Assembly (NCBI RefSeq): GCF_001941625.1
Contig: NZ_CP016076.1
Coordinates: forward strand, 1,798,001-1,862,000
Origin: Actinoalloteichus fjordicus
GTDB taxonomy: Bacteria > Actinomycetota > Actinomycetes > Mycobacteriales > Pseudonocardiaceae
Reading direction: 5' to 3'
Length of the DNA stretch: 64,000 nt
Below, piece after piece: positions 14,333 to 23,032 of the stretch (its first letter is position 1; each line of letters begins with the position of its first letter). The position numbers were made by a program, and so were the translations under genes. Below the pieces are notes generated by a model that was not told the DNA's origin, made no database searches, and saw nothing but the letters and a program-made list of their open reading frames with translations.

Positions 14333-14817
14333 GCGATGACGTGACCGGTCCCGATGCGGTGCAGGCAGGCACAGCGCAGCGGGCCGCAGGCGCGGCCGGG
14401 ACCACCGAAGGCGCCGCCGAGCAGCCCGGGGCAGTGCCGCCGCCCGCCGTGGACCCCTGGAAGGGGCTGCGCGGTGTGCTGGCGGGGGCGCTGGTGCTGG
14501 AGGCGATCGTCGTCGCCCTCGCGTTGCTGGTCGTCGGCCGCCTCGGCGACGGGGCGGGCAGCCTCGGCTGGACCTTCGTCCTGGTGCTCGTCGTGCTCCT
14601 GCTCCTCGCCTCGGGCGTCCAGGGCCGCAGCTGGGGACTGACGGCGGCGCTCAGCCTCCAGGGCCTGCTGCTGGCCGCCGGGCTGGTCGAGCCGTTCCTA
14701 CTGATCCCCGGGGTGCTGTTCGCCCTGGTGTGGGCGGCGCTGGTGTGGTTCAAGCTCGACGTCGCCCGCCGGATGGACGAGGGCAGGCTGCCCAGCCAGC
14801 AGCCGCCGCCGGACTGA
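14329..14817 (+). CDS. DUF4233 family membrane protein
   Basis: 162 residues. An Ala/Gly-rich N-terminal extension of about 45 residues is followed by KGLRGVLAGALVLEAIVVALALLVV and three further hydrophobic helices, ending in WFKLDVARRMDEGRLPSQQ. This is the conserved actinobacterial protein that sits between folC and ndk. Function unknown. The start overlaps the folC stop (ATGA). Confidence 0.9.
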   Translation: MSDDVTGPDAVQAGTAQRAAGAAGTTEGAAEQPGAVPPPAVDPWKGLRGVLAGALVLEAIVVALALLVVGRLGDGAGSLGWTFVLVLVVLLLLASGVQGRSWGLTAALSLQGLLLAAGLVEPFLLIPGVLFALVWAALVWFKLDVARRMDEGRLPSQQPPPD

Positions 14818-14929
14818 TGATGATCACCCGTCGGTACGTGACTAGGCTTTCAGACGAAACGGACGGCAGACCCGCCGTCACTCGACGCCGACCGTCCGGG
14901 TCGGCCGACGTCAAGGAGAGAGAGCGGCC

Positions 14930-15340
14930 GTGAGCGAGCGCACCCTGGTCCTGGTCAAGCCCGACGGCGTGGCACGGGGCCTCGTCGGCGAGGTCGTGTC
15001 CCGCATCGAGCGCAAGGGCCTGCGCCTTGCCGCACTCGAACTGCGAGTGGTCACCCGTGACCTCGCCGAGCAGCACTACGCCGAGCACGACGGCAAGCCG
15101 TTCTTCGGATCGCTGCTCGACTTCATCACCTCCGGCCCCGTGGTGGCCCTGGTCGTCGAGGGCCCGAGGGCGATCCCGGCGTTCCGGCAGCTTGCGGGCG
15201 GCACCGACCCGGTCGAGAAGGCCACCCCCGGCACGCTGCGCGGCGACCTCGCGCTGGAGACGGAGTCGAATCTGGTCCACGGCTCCGACTCGCCGGAGTC
15301 GGCCGAGCGCGAGATCAAGCTCTGGTTCCCGAACATCTGA
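14930..15340 (+). CDS. ndk: nucleoside diphosphate kinase
   Basis: Exchanges the terminal phosphate between NTPs and NDPs through a phospho-histidine. 136 residues with the start [20 protein letters not shown], the conserved [10 protein letters not shown] segment and the active-site [16 protein letters not shown], where the His is residue 117. The GTG start has AAGGAG upstream. Last gene of the valS operon, followed seven bases later by a strong hairpin. Confidence 0.98.
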   Translation: MSERTLVLVKPDGVARGLVGEVVSRIERKGLRLAALELRVVTRDLAEQHYAEHDGKPFFGSLLDFITSGPVVALVVEGPRAIPAFRQLAGGTDPVEKATPGTLRGDLALETESNLVHGSDSPESAEREIKLWFPNI

Positions 15341-15346
15341 TCTCCG

Positions 15347-15380
15347 GGTCGATCGGCCCTGACCTCGGGGCCGATCGACC
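15347..15380 (+). terminator. Rho-independent-like hairpin after ndk
   Basis: Perfect 13-bp stem GGTCGATCGGCCC / GGGCCGATCGACC with an 8-base loop, starting six bases after the ndk stop. No long U-tract follows, as is common in actinomycetes. Confidence 0.75.
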
Positions 15381-15552
15381 GTTCGTCATCGATGCCGCTC
15401 CACAGGCGGGTCGAGGCCCGTCGGCCGGCAGACCCTCTTCCGCCGTCGATCTCCGTTCGACCGGTCGTTCGGCCGTCGCGTCTCCTTCGCACAGGCCGAG
15501 AACCGTCGAATTCGGTTTCTTCTGTCGGAGTCGAGGCATACCCTTCACTCTC

Positions 15553-16485
15553 GTGACGATGAACGGCTTCCTGGTGCATGCGGAGGGCCTGACCAAGCGG
15601 TTCGGCGATTTCGAGGCCGTCAGGGGGATCGACGTGGCCGTGCGAGCCGGGGAGGCCTTCGGCTTCCTCGGTCCCAACGGCGCGGGCAAGTCCTCGACGA
15701 TGCGGATGATCGCCTGTGTCTCCCCGCGCACCGGTGGCGAGCTGCGGGTGCTCGGCATGGACCCCGCCGTCGACGGCCCGAAGATCCGGGCCAGGCTCGG
15801 CGTCGTTCCCCAACAGGACAACCTCGACCTCGAACTGTCGGTCCGGGAGAACCTCCAGGTCTACGGCCGGTACTTCGGGCTCTCCCGCGCGGCCGTGCGG
15901 GAGAAGGCCGTGGAGCTGCTCGACTTCGCCCAGCTTGCCGACCGCGCCGCCGACAAGGTCGAACCGCTGTCCGGCGGGATGAAGCGCAGGCTCACGATCG
16001 CACGGTCGCTGGTCAACGATCCCGAGGTCCTGTTGTTGGACGAGCCGACGACCGGGCTTGATCCGCAGGCCAGACACGTGCTGTGGGATCGACTGTTCCG
16101 GCTGAAGCAGGCCGGGGTCACGCTCATCATCACCACGCACTACATGGACGAGGCCGAACAGCTCTGCGACCGGCTGGTGGTGATGGACGGCGGCCGGATC
16201 GCCGCCGAGGGCTCACCACGTGAGCTGATCAGGGACTACTGCACCCGGGAGGTCCTGGAACTGCGGTTCCCGCCCGGCGAGGTGCAGCAGTACGCCCCCC
16301 TGGTGGCCGACACCGCCGATCGCATCGAGGTGCTGCCCGACCGGGTGCTGCTCTACACCGCCGACGGCGAGGCGTCGCTGGCCGCCGTGCACCGGCGCGA
16401 CGTGGAGCCGCTGTCGAGTCTGGTCCGCAGAAGCACGCTGGAGGACGTCTTCCTCCGGCTGACCGGACGAACGCTGGTGGACTGA
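15553..16485 (+). CDS. ABC transporter ATP-binding protein (DrrA/ABC-2 type)
   Basis: ATPase of an ABC-2 exporter, 310 residues. Walker A GPNGAGKSS (40-48), Q-loop VVPQQDNLD, signature LSGGMKRR (from 139), Walker B LLLDEP (from 160) and switch TTHYMDEAE are all intact. It has a C-terminal DrrA-like extension after residue ~220. The start is GTG 15553 (or ATG 15559). TACCCT eight bases before the GTG could be a -10 of a leaderless message. It is followed by two permease genes two to three bases apart, forming an exporter; the substrate (drug or lipid) is unknown. Confidence 0.92.
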   Translation: MTMNGFLVHAEGLTKRFGDFEAVRGIDVAVRAGEAFGFLGPNGAGKSSTMRMIACVSPRTGGELRVLGMDPAVDGPKIRARLGVVPQQDNLDLELSVRENLQVYGRYFGLSRAAVREKAVELLDFAQLADRAADKVEPLSGGMKRRLTIARSLVNDPEVLLLDEPTTGLDPQARHVLWDRLFRLKQAGVTLIITTHYMDEAEQLCDRLVVMDGGRIAAEGSPRELIRDYCTREVLELRFPPGEVQQYAPLVADTADRIEVLPDRVLLYTADGEASLAAVHRRDVEPLSSLVRRSTLEDVFLRLTGRTLVD

Positions 16486-16487
16486 CG

Positions 16488-17324
16488 ATGACGACGCGAA
16501 CCTCGGACGCCGCACCGCCGACGGCCAGAGCCTCCACCGGCCGGGCATCGGGCTTCGTCCCCTCGGTCCTGCTGGTTCTGGAGGGCCAGTGGATCTGGTA
16601 CCGGCTGAACTGGCGCGCCACGCTGATCTCCAGCGTGCTGCTGCCGGTGCTGTTCCTGGTGGCGATGGGCATGGGCATGGGAGCGCTCGTCGAGCCGAGC
16701 GAGGCCACCCGAGGCCTGGACTACCTGGTGTACCTGGCGCCAGCGATGCTCGTGGTGGGTGCCGTGCAGACCGCGGCGGGCGAGGCCACCTATCCCGTCC
16801 TGTCCGGCTTCAAGTGGCAGAAGAACTTCTGGGCGGTGACCGCGACGCCGATCAGCCCGGAGCAGATCGCCTGCGGGAAGCTGCTGTGGATCATGCTGCG
16901 CCTCACCTTCTCCGGCGTGGCCTTCCTCGCCGTCGCGGCCCTGCTCGGTGCCGTGGCCGGCGTAGGCGTGCTGCTCTCCCTGGTGTTCGCGGTGCTCACC
17001 GGGATGGCGCTGGCCGCCCCGGTCGTGGCGGTCGCCGCGAGGATGCAGGGCGAGGGCGACGGCTTCAACGCACTCTTCCGATTCATCGTGCTGCCGATGA
17101 TGCTGTTCGCGGGCACCTTCTACCCAATCAGCAGGCTGCCGGAGCCGCTGCAGCCGATCGCCTGGGTCGCTCCGCTCTGGCATGGCACGGAGTTGGCCCG
17201 GGGTGCGGCGTTCGGCACGCTGGCCCCGCTGCCCACACTGGGCCACCTGACCTACCTGATCGGACTGTTCCTCGTCGGCACGGTGTTGTCCTGCCGGATG
17301 TTCCGCAAGCGGCTGGTGGTGTGA
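16488..17324 (+). CDS. ABC-2 type permease
   Basis: 278 residues with six hydrophobic helices (first about residues 42-62, SVLLPVLFLVAMGMGMGALV), a central APAMLVVGAVQTAAGEATYPVL segment typical of ABC-2 permeases, and FAGTFYPISRLPEPLQPIAWV near the end. The start follows the ATPase stop by two bases. It forms the membrane part of the exporter together with the next gene. Confidence 0.9.
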   Translation: MTTRTSDAAPPTARASTGRASGFVPSVLLVLEGQWIWYRLNWRATLISSVLLPVLFLVAMGMGMGALVEPSEATRGLDYLVYLAPAMLVVGAVQTAAGEATYPVLSGFKWQKNFWAVTATPISPEQIACGKLLWIMLRLTFSGVAFLAVAALLGAVAGVGVLLSLVFAVLTGMALAAPVVAVAARMQGEGDGFNALFRFIVLPMMLFAGTFYPISRLPEPLQPIAWVAPLWHGTELARGAAFGTLAPLPTLGHLTYLIGLFLVGTVLSCRMFRKRLVV

Positions 17325-17326
17325 GG

Positions 17327-18181
17327 ATGAGCGTCGAGCCGACGACGATCGAGCAGAGCGCACCGCCGCCCCGGCACGTCGCGGGGCCGCTGCTGCGGAT
17401 CTTCCCGCCCGGCCTGTACGCGGGTCGGGCGAGCAGGCTGGTCGAGCGGTCCATGCTCGCCGGGCGGGGCGCCTGGCTGGCCATCCTGTCCGGCTTCTTC
17501 GAGCCGCTGTTCTACCTGCTCTCGCTCGGCGTCGCCTTCGGCGGGATGGTCGGGCAGCTCAGCGCTCCCGGCGGCGCCCCGATCGACTACGCCGCCTTCA
17601 TCGCGCCCGGCCTGCTGGCCGTCTCGGCGATGAACGGCGCGGTGTACGACGCCACCTTCAACATCTTCTTCAAGCTCAAGCATGCGAAGCTCTACGACGC
17701 GGTGCTGGCCACCCCGATGGGGCCGCTCGACGTCGCGATCGCCGAGATCACCTGGGCGGTGCTGCGTGGCGGCGTCTACTCGGCGGGCTTCCTGTGCGTG
17801 ATGCTGGGCATGGGCCTGATCACCTCGCCGTGGGCGCTCCTCGCACTGCCCGCCGCCGTGCTGGTCTCCTTCGCCTTCGCCGCGGTGGGGATGGCGGCGA
17901 CCACCTTCATCCGCTCGACGCAGGACTTCGACTTCGTCCAGCTCGCCATCCTGCCGATGGCATTGTTCTCCACCACTTTCTTTCCGCTGGAGGTCTACCC
18001 GAGGGCCGCGCAGCTGCTGGTGCAGTGTCTGCCCCTGTTCCATGGTGTGGAGCTCATGCGGGGCCTGTCCACGGGTGCGGTGAGCTGGGGCCTGCTCGGG
18101 CATGTCGGGTACTTCGTGGTCATGGCCGGGATCGGCGTCGTCATCGCCACGCGGCGGCTGGAGCGCCTGCTGCTGAAGTAG
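17327..18181 (+). CDS. second ABC-2 type permease
   Basis: 284 residues, same family as the preceding permease: PLFYLLSLGVAFGGM, FIAPGLLAVSAMNGAVYDATFN, and FSTTFFPLEVYPRAAQLLVQCLPLFHGVEL are the matching conserved segments. The ATG at 17327 is two bases after the previous stop. Two distinct permeases imply a heterodimeric membrane channel. The frame is also open upstream through the previous gene, but that part is non-coding in this frame. Confidence 0.9.
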   Translation: MSVEPTTIEQSAPPPRHVAGPLLRIFPPGLYAGRASRLVERSMLAGRGAWLAILSGFFEPLFYLLSLGVAFGGMVGQLSAPGGAPIDYAAFIAPGLLAVSAMNGAVYDATFNIFFKLKHAKLYDAVLATPMGPLDVAIAEITWAVLRGGVYSAGFLCVMLGMGLITSPWALLALPAAVLVSFAFAAVGMAATTFIRSTQDFDFVQLAILPMALFSTTFFPLEVYPRAAQLLVQCLPLFHGVELMRGLSTGAVSWGLLGHVGYFVVMAGIGVVIATRRLERLLLK

Positions 18182-18184
18182 CGC

Positions 18185-18232
18185 GGTCGTCGCGTGGCGG
18201 GGGCGCCCCCGGCGGCCGCGCTCGCGACGGCC
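18185..18232 (+). terminator. candidate terminator of the ABC-2 operon
   Basis: A ten-pair outer stem (GGUCGUCGCG with CGCGACGGCC, one U-G) encloses a very GC-rich inner palindrome GGGGGCGCCCCC. It begins four bases after the permease stop. Confidence 0.45.
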
Positions 18233-18371
18233 TTCGTCCTGACGCCGATGTCCGTCCGCCGGTGTCCGTTCCCGCCGAATCCCCTCGGCCTGCGTCCGCT
18301 CGCCTGCGCCGGGCGGCTCCGCGCAGGCAGGCCCGCCGACTGCGCCTCCCGGCCTGCGGGAGCACGGCCGT

Positions 18372-18377
18372 TACCCT
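18372..18377 (+). promoter_or_regulatory. -10 element of leaderless radical SAM gene
   Basis: TACCCT seven bases before the GTG at 18385, with no Shine-Dalgarno between them. Leaderless arrangement as for valS. Confidence 0.5.
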
Positions 18378-18384
18378 GTTCGCC

Positions 18385-20352
18385 GTGAGCGTCGAGTCCG
18401 TCTTCCCCCGGTTGGAACCGCTGCTGCCCAGGGTGTCCAAGCCCGTCCAGTACGTCGGCGGTGAACTGAACGCGACCGTCAAGGACTGGGACACCACCAC
18501 CGTCCGCTGGGCGCTGATGTACCCCGACGCCTATGAGGTCGGACTCCCCAACCAGGGCGTCATGATCCTCTACGAGATCCTCAACGAGCAGCCGGACGTG
18601 CTCGCCGAACGGACCTACGCGGTGTGGCCGGATCTCGAGGCGTTGATGCGTGAGCACGACGTCCCGCAGTTCACCGTCGACGGACACCGACCGGTCGGCG
18701 CCTTCGACGTGCTCGGGGTCAGCTTTGCCACGGAACTGGGCTACACGAACCTCCTGACCGCGCTGGACCTCGCAGGCGTCCCGCTGCACGCGGTCGACCG
18801 CACCGAGGACCACCCGATCGTCGTGGGCGGCGGCCACGCGGCCTTCAATCCGGAGCCGATCGCCGACTTCCTGGACGCGGCGATCCTCGGTGACGGCGAA
18901 GAGGCCGTGCTGGAGGTCACCGACCTGATCCGTCGATGGAAGGCCGACGGCAGACCCGGCGGCCGGCCTGAACTGCTGACCAGGCTGGCCGAGACCGGCC
19001 AGGTCTACGTGCCGCAGTTCTACGAGGTCGACTACCTCGCCGACGGTGCCATCGACGAGGTGCGCCCCGTCGGCGACCGGGTTCCGGCGCGGATCGCCAA
19101 GCGCACGACCATGGATCTCGACGCCTGGCCGTACCCCAAACAGCCGCTGGTCCCTCTCGCGGAGAGCGTGCATGAGCGGATGAGCGTCGAGATCTTCCGC
19201 GGCTGCACCCGAGGCTGCCGGTTCTGTCAGGCAGGCATGATCACCCGTCCGGTGCGGGAACGCTCGGCCGAGGGCATCGGGGCGATGGTGCAGCGGGGAC
19301 TCGAGGCCACCGGCTTCGAGGAGGTCGGCCTGTTGTCGTTGTCGAGCGCCGACCATTCCGAGATCGCCGAGGTGACCAAGGGGCTGGCCGACCGGTACGA
19401 GGGCACTAACACCGGCCTGTCGCTCCCGTCGACCAGGGTGGACGCCTTCAACGTCGACCTTGCCAACGAGCTGGCCCGCAACGGTAGACGCTCGGGCCTG
19501 ACCTTCGCGCCGGAGGGCGGCAGCGAACGCATCCGGCGCGTGATCAACAAGATGGTGTCGGAGGAGGACCTGATCCGCACCGTCACCACGGCCTACGCCA
19601 ACGGCTGGCGGCAGGTGAAGCTGTACTTCATGTGCGGGCTGCCCACCGAGACCGACGAGGACGTGCTGCAGATCGCGCGGATGGCCAAGGAGGTCATCCG
19701 GGCGGGCCGGGCCGCCTCGGGCAACAAGGACATCCGGTGCACGGTGTCCATCGGCGGGTTCGTGCCCAAGCCGCACACGCCGTTCCAGTGGGCCGCGCAG
19801 TTCGACCCCGACACGATCGACGCGCGACTCCGCCGCCTCCGTGCCGCGGTCAACGAGGACCGCAGCCTGGGCCGCAGCATCGGGATGCGCTACCACGACG
19901 GCAAGCCTTCCTTGATCGAAGGCCTGCTTTCCAGGGGCGACCGGCGGATCGGCCGGGTCATCGAGCGGGTGTGGCGCCAGGGCGGGCGTTTCGACGGCTG
20001 GACCGAGCACTTCTCCTATCAACGCTGGCTGGACGCCTGCGCCGCCGAGTTGCCCCTGCTGGGTGTCGATATCGACTGGTTCACCACCCGCGAGCGGACC
20101 GAACACGAGACGCTGCCCTGGGACCACCTCGACTCTGGGCTGGAGAAGGAGTGGCTGTGGGCGGACTGGCGTGACGCGCTCGACGAGCAGGAGCAGGAGG
20201 ACTGCCGCTGGACGCCCTGCTTCGACTGCGGGGTGTGCCCGGCGATGGGCACCGACATCGAGATCGGGCCGACCGGTCGCACGATGCTGCCGATCAGTCC
20301 CGTCGGCCAGGGCAGCCCGGTACGAAATCCCTCCTTGTCCGCAGGCGGCTGA
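18385..20352 (+). CDS. TIGR03960-type B12-binding/radical SAM protein
   Basis: A radical SAM enzyme of the actinobacterial TIGR03960 type, about 655 residues. The N-terminal half is a cobalamin-binding-like domain (LNEQPDVLAERTYAVWPDLE, GGGHAAFNPEPIADFLDAAILGDGEE). The radical SAM cluster motif CTRGCRFC supplies Cys274, 278 and 281. FAPEGGSERIRRVINK and PKPHTPFQWAAQ are typical of the family. The C-terminus has a Cys-rich tail (CRWTPCFDCGVCPAMG). The partner TIGR03936-type gene is usually next door but here lies 2.7 kb downstream, with idi and a protease in between. The reaction is not established as far as I know. Confidence 0.92.
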   Translation: MSVESVFPRLEPLLPRVSKPVQYVGGELNATVKDWDTTTVRWALMYPDAYEVGLPNQGVMILYEILNEQPDVLAERTYAVWPDLEALMREHDVPQFTVDGHRPVGAFDVLGVSFATELGYTNLLTALDLAGVPLHAVDRTEDHPIVVGGGHAAFNPEPIADFLDAAILGDGEEAVLEVTDLIRRWKADGRPGGRPELLTRLAETGQVYVPQFYEVDYLADGAIDEVRPVGDRVPARIAKRTTMDLDAWPYPKQPLVPLAESVHERMSVEIFRGCTRGCRFCQAGMITRPVRERSAEGIGAMVQRGLEATGFEEVGLLSLSSADHSEIAEVTKGLADRYEGTNTGLSLPSTRVDAFNVDLANELARNGRRSGLTFAPEGGSERIRRVINKMVSEEDLIRTVTTAYANGWRQVKLYFMCGLPTETDEDVLQIARMAKEVIRAGRAASGNKDIRCTVSIGGFVPKPHTPFQWAAQFDPDTIDARLRRLRAAVNEDRSLGRSIGMRYHDGKPSLIEGLLSRGDRRIGRVIERVWRQGGRFDGWTEHFSYQRWLDACAAELPLLGVDIDWFTTRERTEHETLPWDHLDSGLEKEWLWADWRDALDEQEQEDCRWTPCFDCGVCPAMGTDIEIGPTGRTMLPISPVGQGSPVRNPSLSAGG

Positions 20353-20541
20353 GGTCTGATCCTGGAGGACACGGACGGCCTCGGCGCCATCACGTCGAGT
20401 CCTTCAGCGCGGTCTGTGGTCCGCCTCCCCTCGGGTGCGGAGGATGGAGCGGGCGAGCCGTGGCGGCCGAATCGCCCACGGCGAGTCGCTCGCTCGAGGT
20501 GCGGACCGACGATCAGGCCCCGACCCCCAGGAGGACCTCGG

Positions 20542-21111
20542 ATGACCGTCACGACGCAGGAGCAGCAGCGCATCCGTGAGGAGCGACTGGTCGAGCTGGT
20601 CGATCAGCAGGGCCGGACGCTGGGACGCTCCTCGGTTCATGAGGCGCACTCCGACGGCGGGCTGCTGCACCGTGCCTTCTCGGTGATGCTGGTAGACGGG
20701 CGGGATCGCGTGCTGCTACAGCAGCGCTCCTCGGCCAAGCTGAGATTCCCGACCAGATGGACCAACAGTTGCTGCGGACATCCGTGGCCCGGCGAGTCGG
20801 TCGTGGCCGCCGCACGGGTGCGGCTGCGCGAGGAGTTGGGCGTGGAGGTCGCCGACCTGAGCGAGGCAGGCGCCTTCGTCTACCGGGCTCCCGACACGGA
20901 ACAGGGTTACGTCGAACACGAGTACGACCACGTCCTGATCGGGCGCTTCGAGGGCGAGCCCGGCGCGGTCGATCCGAGTGAGGTCCGCGCCCTGCGCTGG
21001 ACCCCGTTGGCGGAGGTGCTCGCGACGCTGGACGGCGGCGGGCATGCGGACTTCACCCCGTGGTTTCCCCAGGTGGCAGGGGCGACCCGTGACTTCCTCG
21101 CGGCGCGCTGA
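20542..21111 (+). CDS. idi: isopentenyl-diphosphate delta-isomerase (type I)
   Basis: Interconverts isopentenyl and dimethylallyl diphosphate for isoprenoid synthesis. 189 residues, Nudix-like: VELVDQQGRTLGRSSVHEAH, LLHRAFSVMLVD, TNSCCGHPWPGE with the active-site Cys (77 or 78) and His80, and VEHEYDHVLIG with the catalytic Glu. The ATG at 20542 has AGGAGGA about ten bases upstream. It stands between the two radical SAM genes. Confidence 0.96.
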   Translation: MTVTTQEQQRIREERLVELVDQQGRTLGRSSVHEAHSDGGLLHRAFSVMLVDGRDRVLLQQRSSAKLRFPTRWTNSCCGHPWPGESVVAAARVRLREELGVEVADLSEAGAFVYRAPDTEQGYVEHEYDHVLIGRFEGEPGAVDPSEVRALRWTPLAEVLATLDGGGHADFTPWFPQVAGATRDFLAAR

Positions 21112-21330
21112 GCCCGTCCTAGGGCACGTCGGCCGGTCCTTTTCGACAGGAACCTGATCCTGGGCCGGGCCGGTCGGCGGGCGCAGGGTCGCGGCTGGGG
21201 AAGTGCGCCTCCGGCAGGACGGTCGACGGCTCGTCTGCGGTCGTTGAAGCAGGGAACGGCGCCTGCGGAGCGGACGCCGGGGACGGGTGATCACGGCGAC
21301 GGCTCGAGCCGTGGATCGCGGCGGCTGCCG

Positions 21331-22770
21331 TCAGTTCCGCACCGCACGAAGTGCGTCGACCAGGCCCGCGCCGTAGAAGCTGTTGTACGACTTGGCGCCG
21401 ACACAGTCGGCATCCGGCGTCCCGTCCAGATTGAGGTCGTACTCTTCGGGACAGGACAGCGGGTTGGCCTGGTGGCGCAGGACCGAGCGAAGCTCGGCGG
21501 GCGAGGCGTCGGGGCGCTGGGAGACCAGCAGCGCGGCCACGCCCGCGACGTGTGGCGCCGCCATCGACGTGCCGCACCGGTCCTCGTAGCCGCCGGGGAC
21601 CGTCGAGCGCACACACCGTCCCGGCCCGATGCCTGCCGGGTGCCGCCGGTCACCGCCCGGCGCCGCGAGATCCACCACGCCGAGGCCGTACGAGCTGTAG
21701 CGGGCCTTGGTCCCGTCGGCGGCCACCGCCGAGACGGTGACCACGTCGGAGAGGCCCGCGGGTAACGGGAGGCAGTCGCGCCCGCTCGATCCGGCCGACG
21801 GGCGGTCGGTCAGGGCCAGGAGGTCGACCGCGTCGTTTCCTGCCGCCGCCACGGCGAGCACGCCTGCATCGGTGGCGTGGCCCATCGCCCGCCGCACTGC
21901 CTCCGTCGCGACCTGGGCGCCGGGTTCCTGTTCGCAGTCGAGGTGCCACGGATCGATGATGTAGCTGTTGTTCGTGACGTCGACGCCCTGCTCGGCCGCC
22001 CACAGGTAACCGCAGACCGCGTACTCCGGGTAGATCAGGCCCGCCTCGTCGACGACGCGGACGGCGGCGAGTCGGACACCGGGCGCGACGCCGGTCATCC
22101 CCGCTCCGTTCGAGGAGATGATGCCTGCGACATGGGTGCCGTGCGCGGAGTTCGTCGGCGTCCATGCGGCCGTGGACACGTCGGGGGCACCGCTGAGACA
22201 GCCTGCCGAGGCTCCAGGGTCGACGGCGTCGGCCAGCGCGGGATGTCCGCCGTCGATCCCGGAGTCGAGGACGCCGATCAGGACGTCCGCACTGCCGAGG
22301 TCGAGTCGATGGGCGAGATCGCCCCGCACCTGGCGTAGCGACCAGCCCTCAGCGCGGACCTCAGGGTCCAGGGGGCGTGCATCCGGTCCAAGCTGCTCGG
22401 CCGCCTGCGAACCGAGCCGCGTACTCGGCGTGGACGTCGCACGCGTCGCTGTCGCCCGCTGCGCCGAGAAGGCCCGATCCGGCCCGAACCAGGTGTCGAA
22501 TCGGTCGTCTGCCGAGACAGCGACCGCGACGCCGATCTCCGGATAGTTCACCGTCGTCGTTCCGCAGGCCGCCTCGATCTCGGCCTCGGCCGCGTCGTCG
22601 GGCGTGCCGGGTTCGAAGAGCACCAGATACCGATACGCCTCGCCGTCGTCGTGACACGACGGCTGCCGAAGATCCGCAGGCGGCGTCATCTTGAGCGGGG
22701 CCGCGAGCTGGCCTGCGGCTAACAGCGCGACGCCTGCCACGGCTGCTGCCGCCGGGCTGAGCAGAGGCAC
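21331..22770 (-). CDS. secreted S8 subtilisin-like serine protease
   Basis: A 479-residue exported subtilase. It begins with a signal or anchor helix (residues 6-25, PAAAAVAGVALLAAGQLAAP), then a propeptide-like region to about residue 150. The catalytic triad is Asp169 in IGVLDSGIDGGHP, His210 in NSAHGTHVAG and Ser402 in GTSMAAPHVAG, with the oxyanion Asn at 312. The protein ends soon after the catalytic domain (GAGLVDALRAVRN), and I saw no C-terminal transmembrane helix, which argues against a mycosin. GTG at 22770 has AGGAGCGA upstream; the longer open frame upstream is not protease-like. Confidence 0.92.
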   Translation of the reverse strand: MPLLSPAAAAVAGVALLAAGQLAAPLKMTPPADLRQPSCHDDGEAYRYLVLFEPGTPDDAAEAEIEAACGTTTVNYPEIGVAVAVSADDRFDTWFGPDRAFSAQRATATRATSTPSTRLGSQAAEQLGPDARPLDPEVRAEGWSLRQVRGDLAHRLDLGSADVLIGVLDSGIDGGHPALADAVDPGASAGCLSGAPDVSTAAWTPTNSAHGTHVAGIISSNGAGMTGVAPGVRLAAVRVVDEAGLIYPEYAVCGYLWAAEQGVDVTNNSYIIDPWHLDCEQEPGAQVATEAVRRAMGHATDAGVLAVAAAGNDAVDLLALTDRPSAGSSGRDCLPLPAGLSDVVTVSAVAADGTKARYSSYGLGVVDLAAPGGDRRHPAGIGPGRCVRSTVPGGYEDRCGTSMAAPHVAGVAALLVSQRPDASPAELRSVLRHQANPLSCPEEYDLNLDGTPDADCVGAKSYNSFYGAGLVDALRAVRN

Positions 22771-23032
22771 GAACTCGCTCCTGTCGCGTCGATCACATTC
22801 TCGGTGTCTGTCGCTCGCGGCGGATCGTCGCCGTGCGTCGCAGCCCCCGTTCCCGGCAGCATCGCCCGGAATCCCTGCCCTGCTCGCGGCCGGGCAGGCA
22901 GGAGCTCGTTGCGGGGGGACAGACCGGTCGAGCATCGTGTCCCCACGATGTGCGGACGGTAACGAGTCCTGCGTCGCCGAGACAAGCAACGGACGATCAC
23001 AACGGCGCGGTACGGTCTTGCGCGACCCCCAC

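Noticed and set aside
17995-20127. 710-codon open frame opposite the radical SAM gene
   Set aside because: Shadow frame; the plus strand carries the CxxxCxxC cluster motif.
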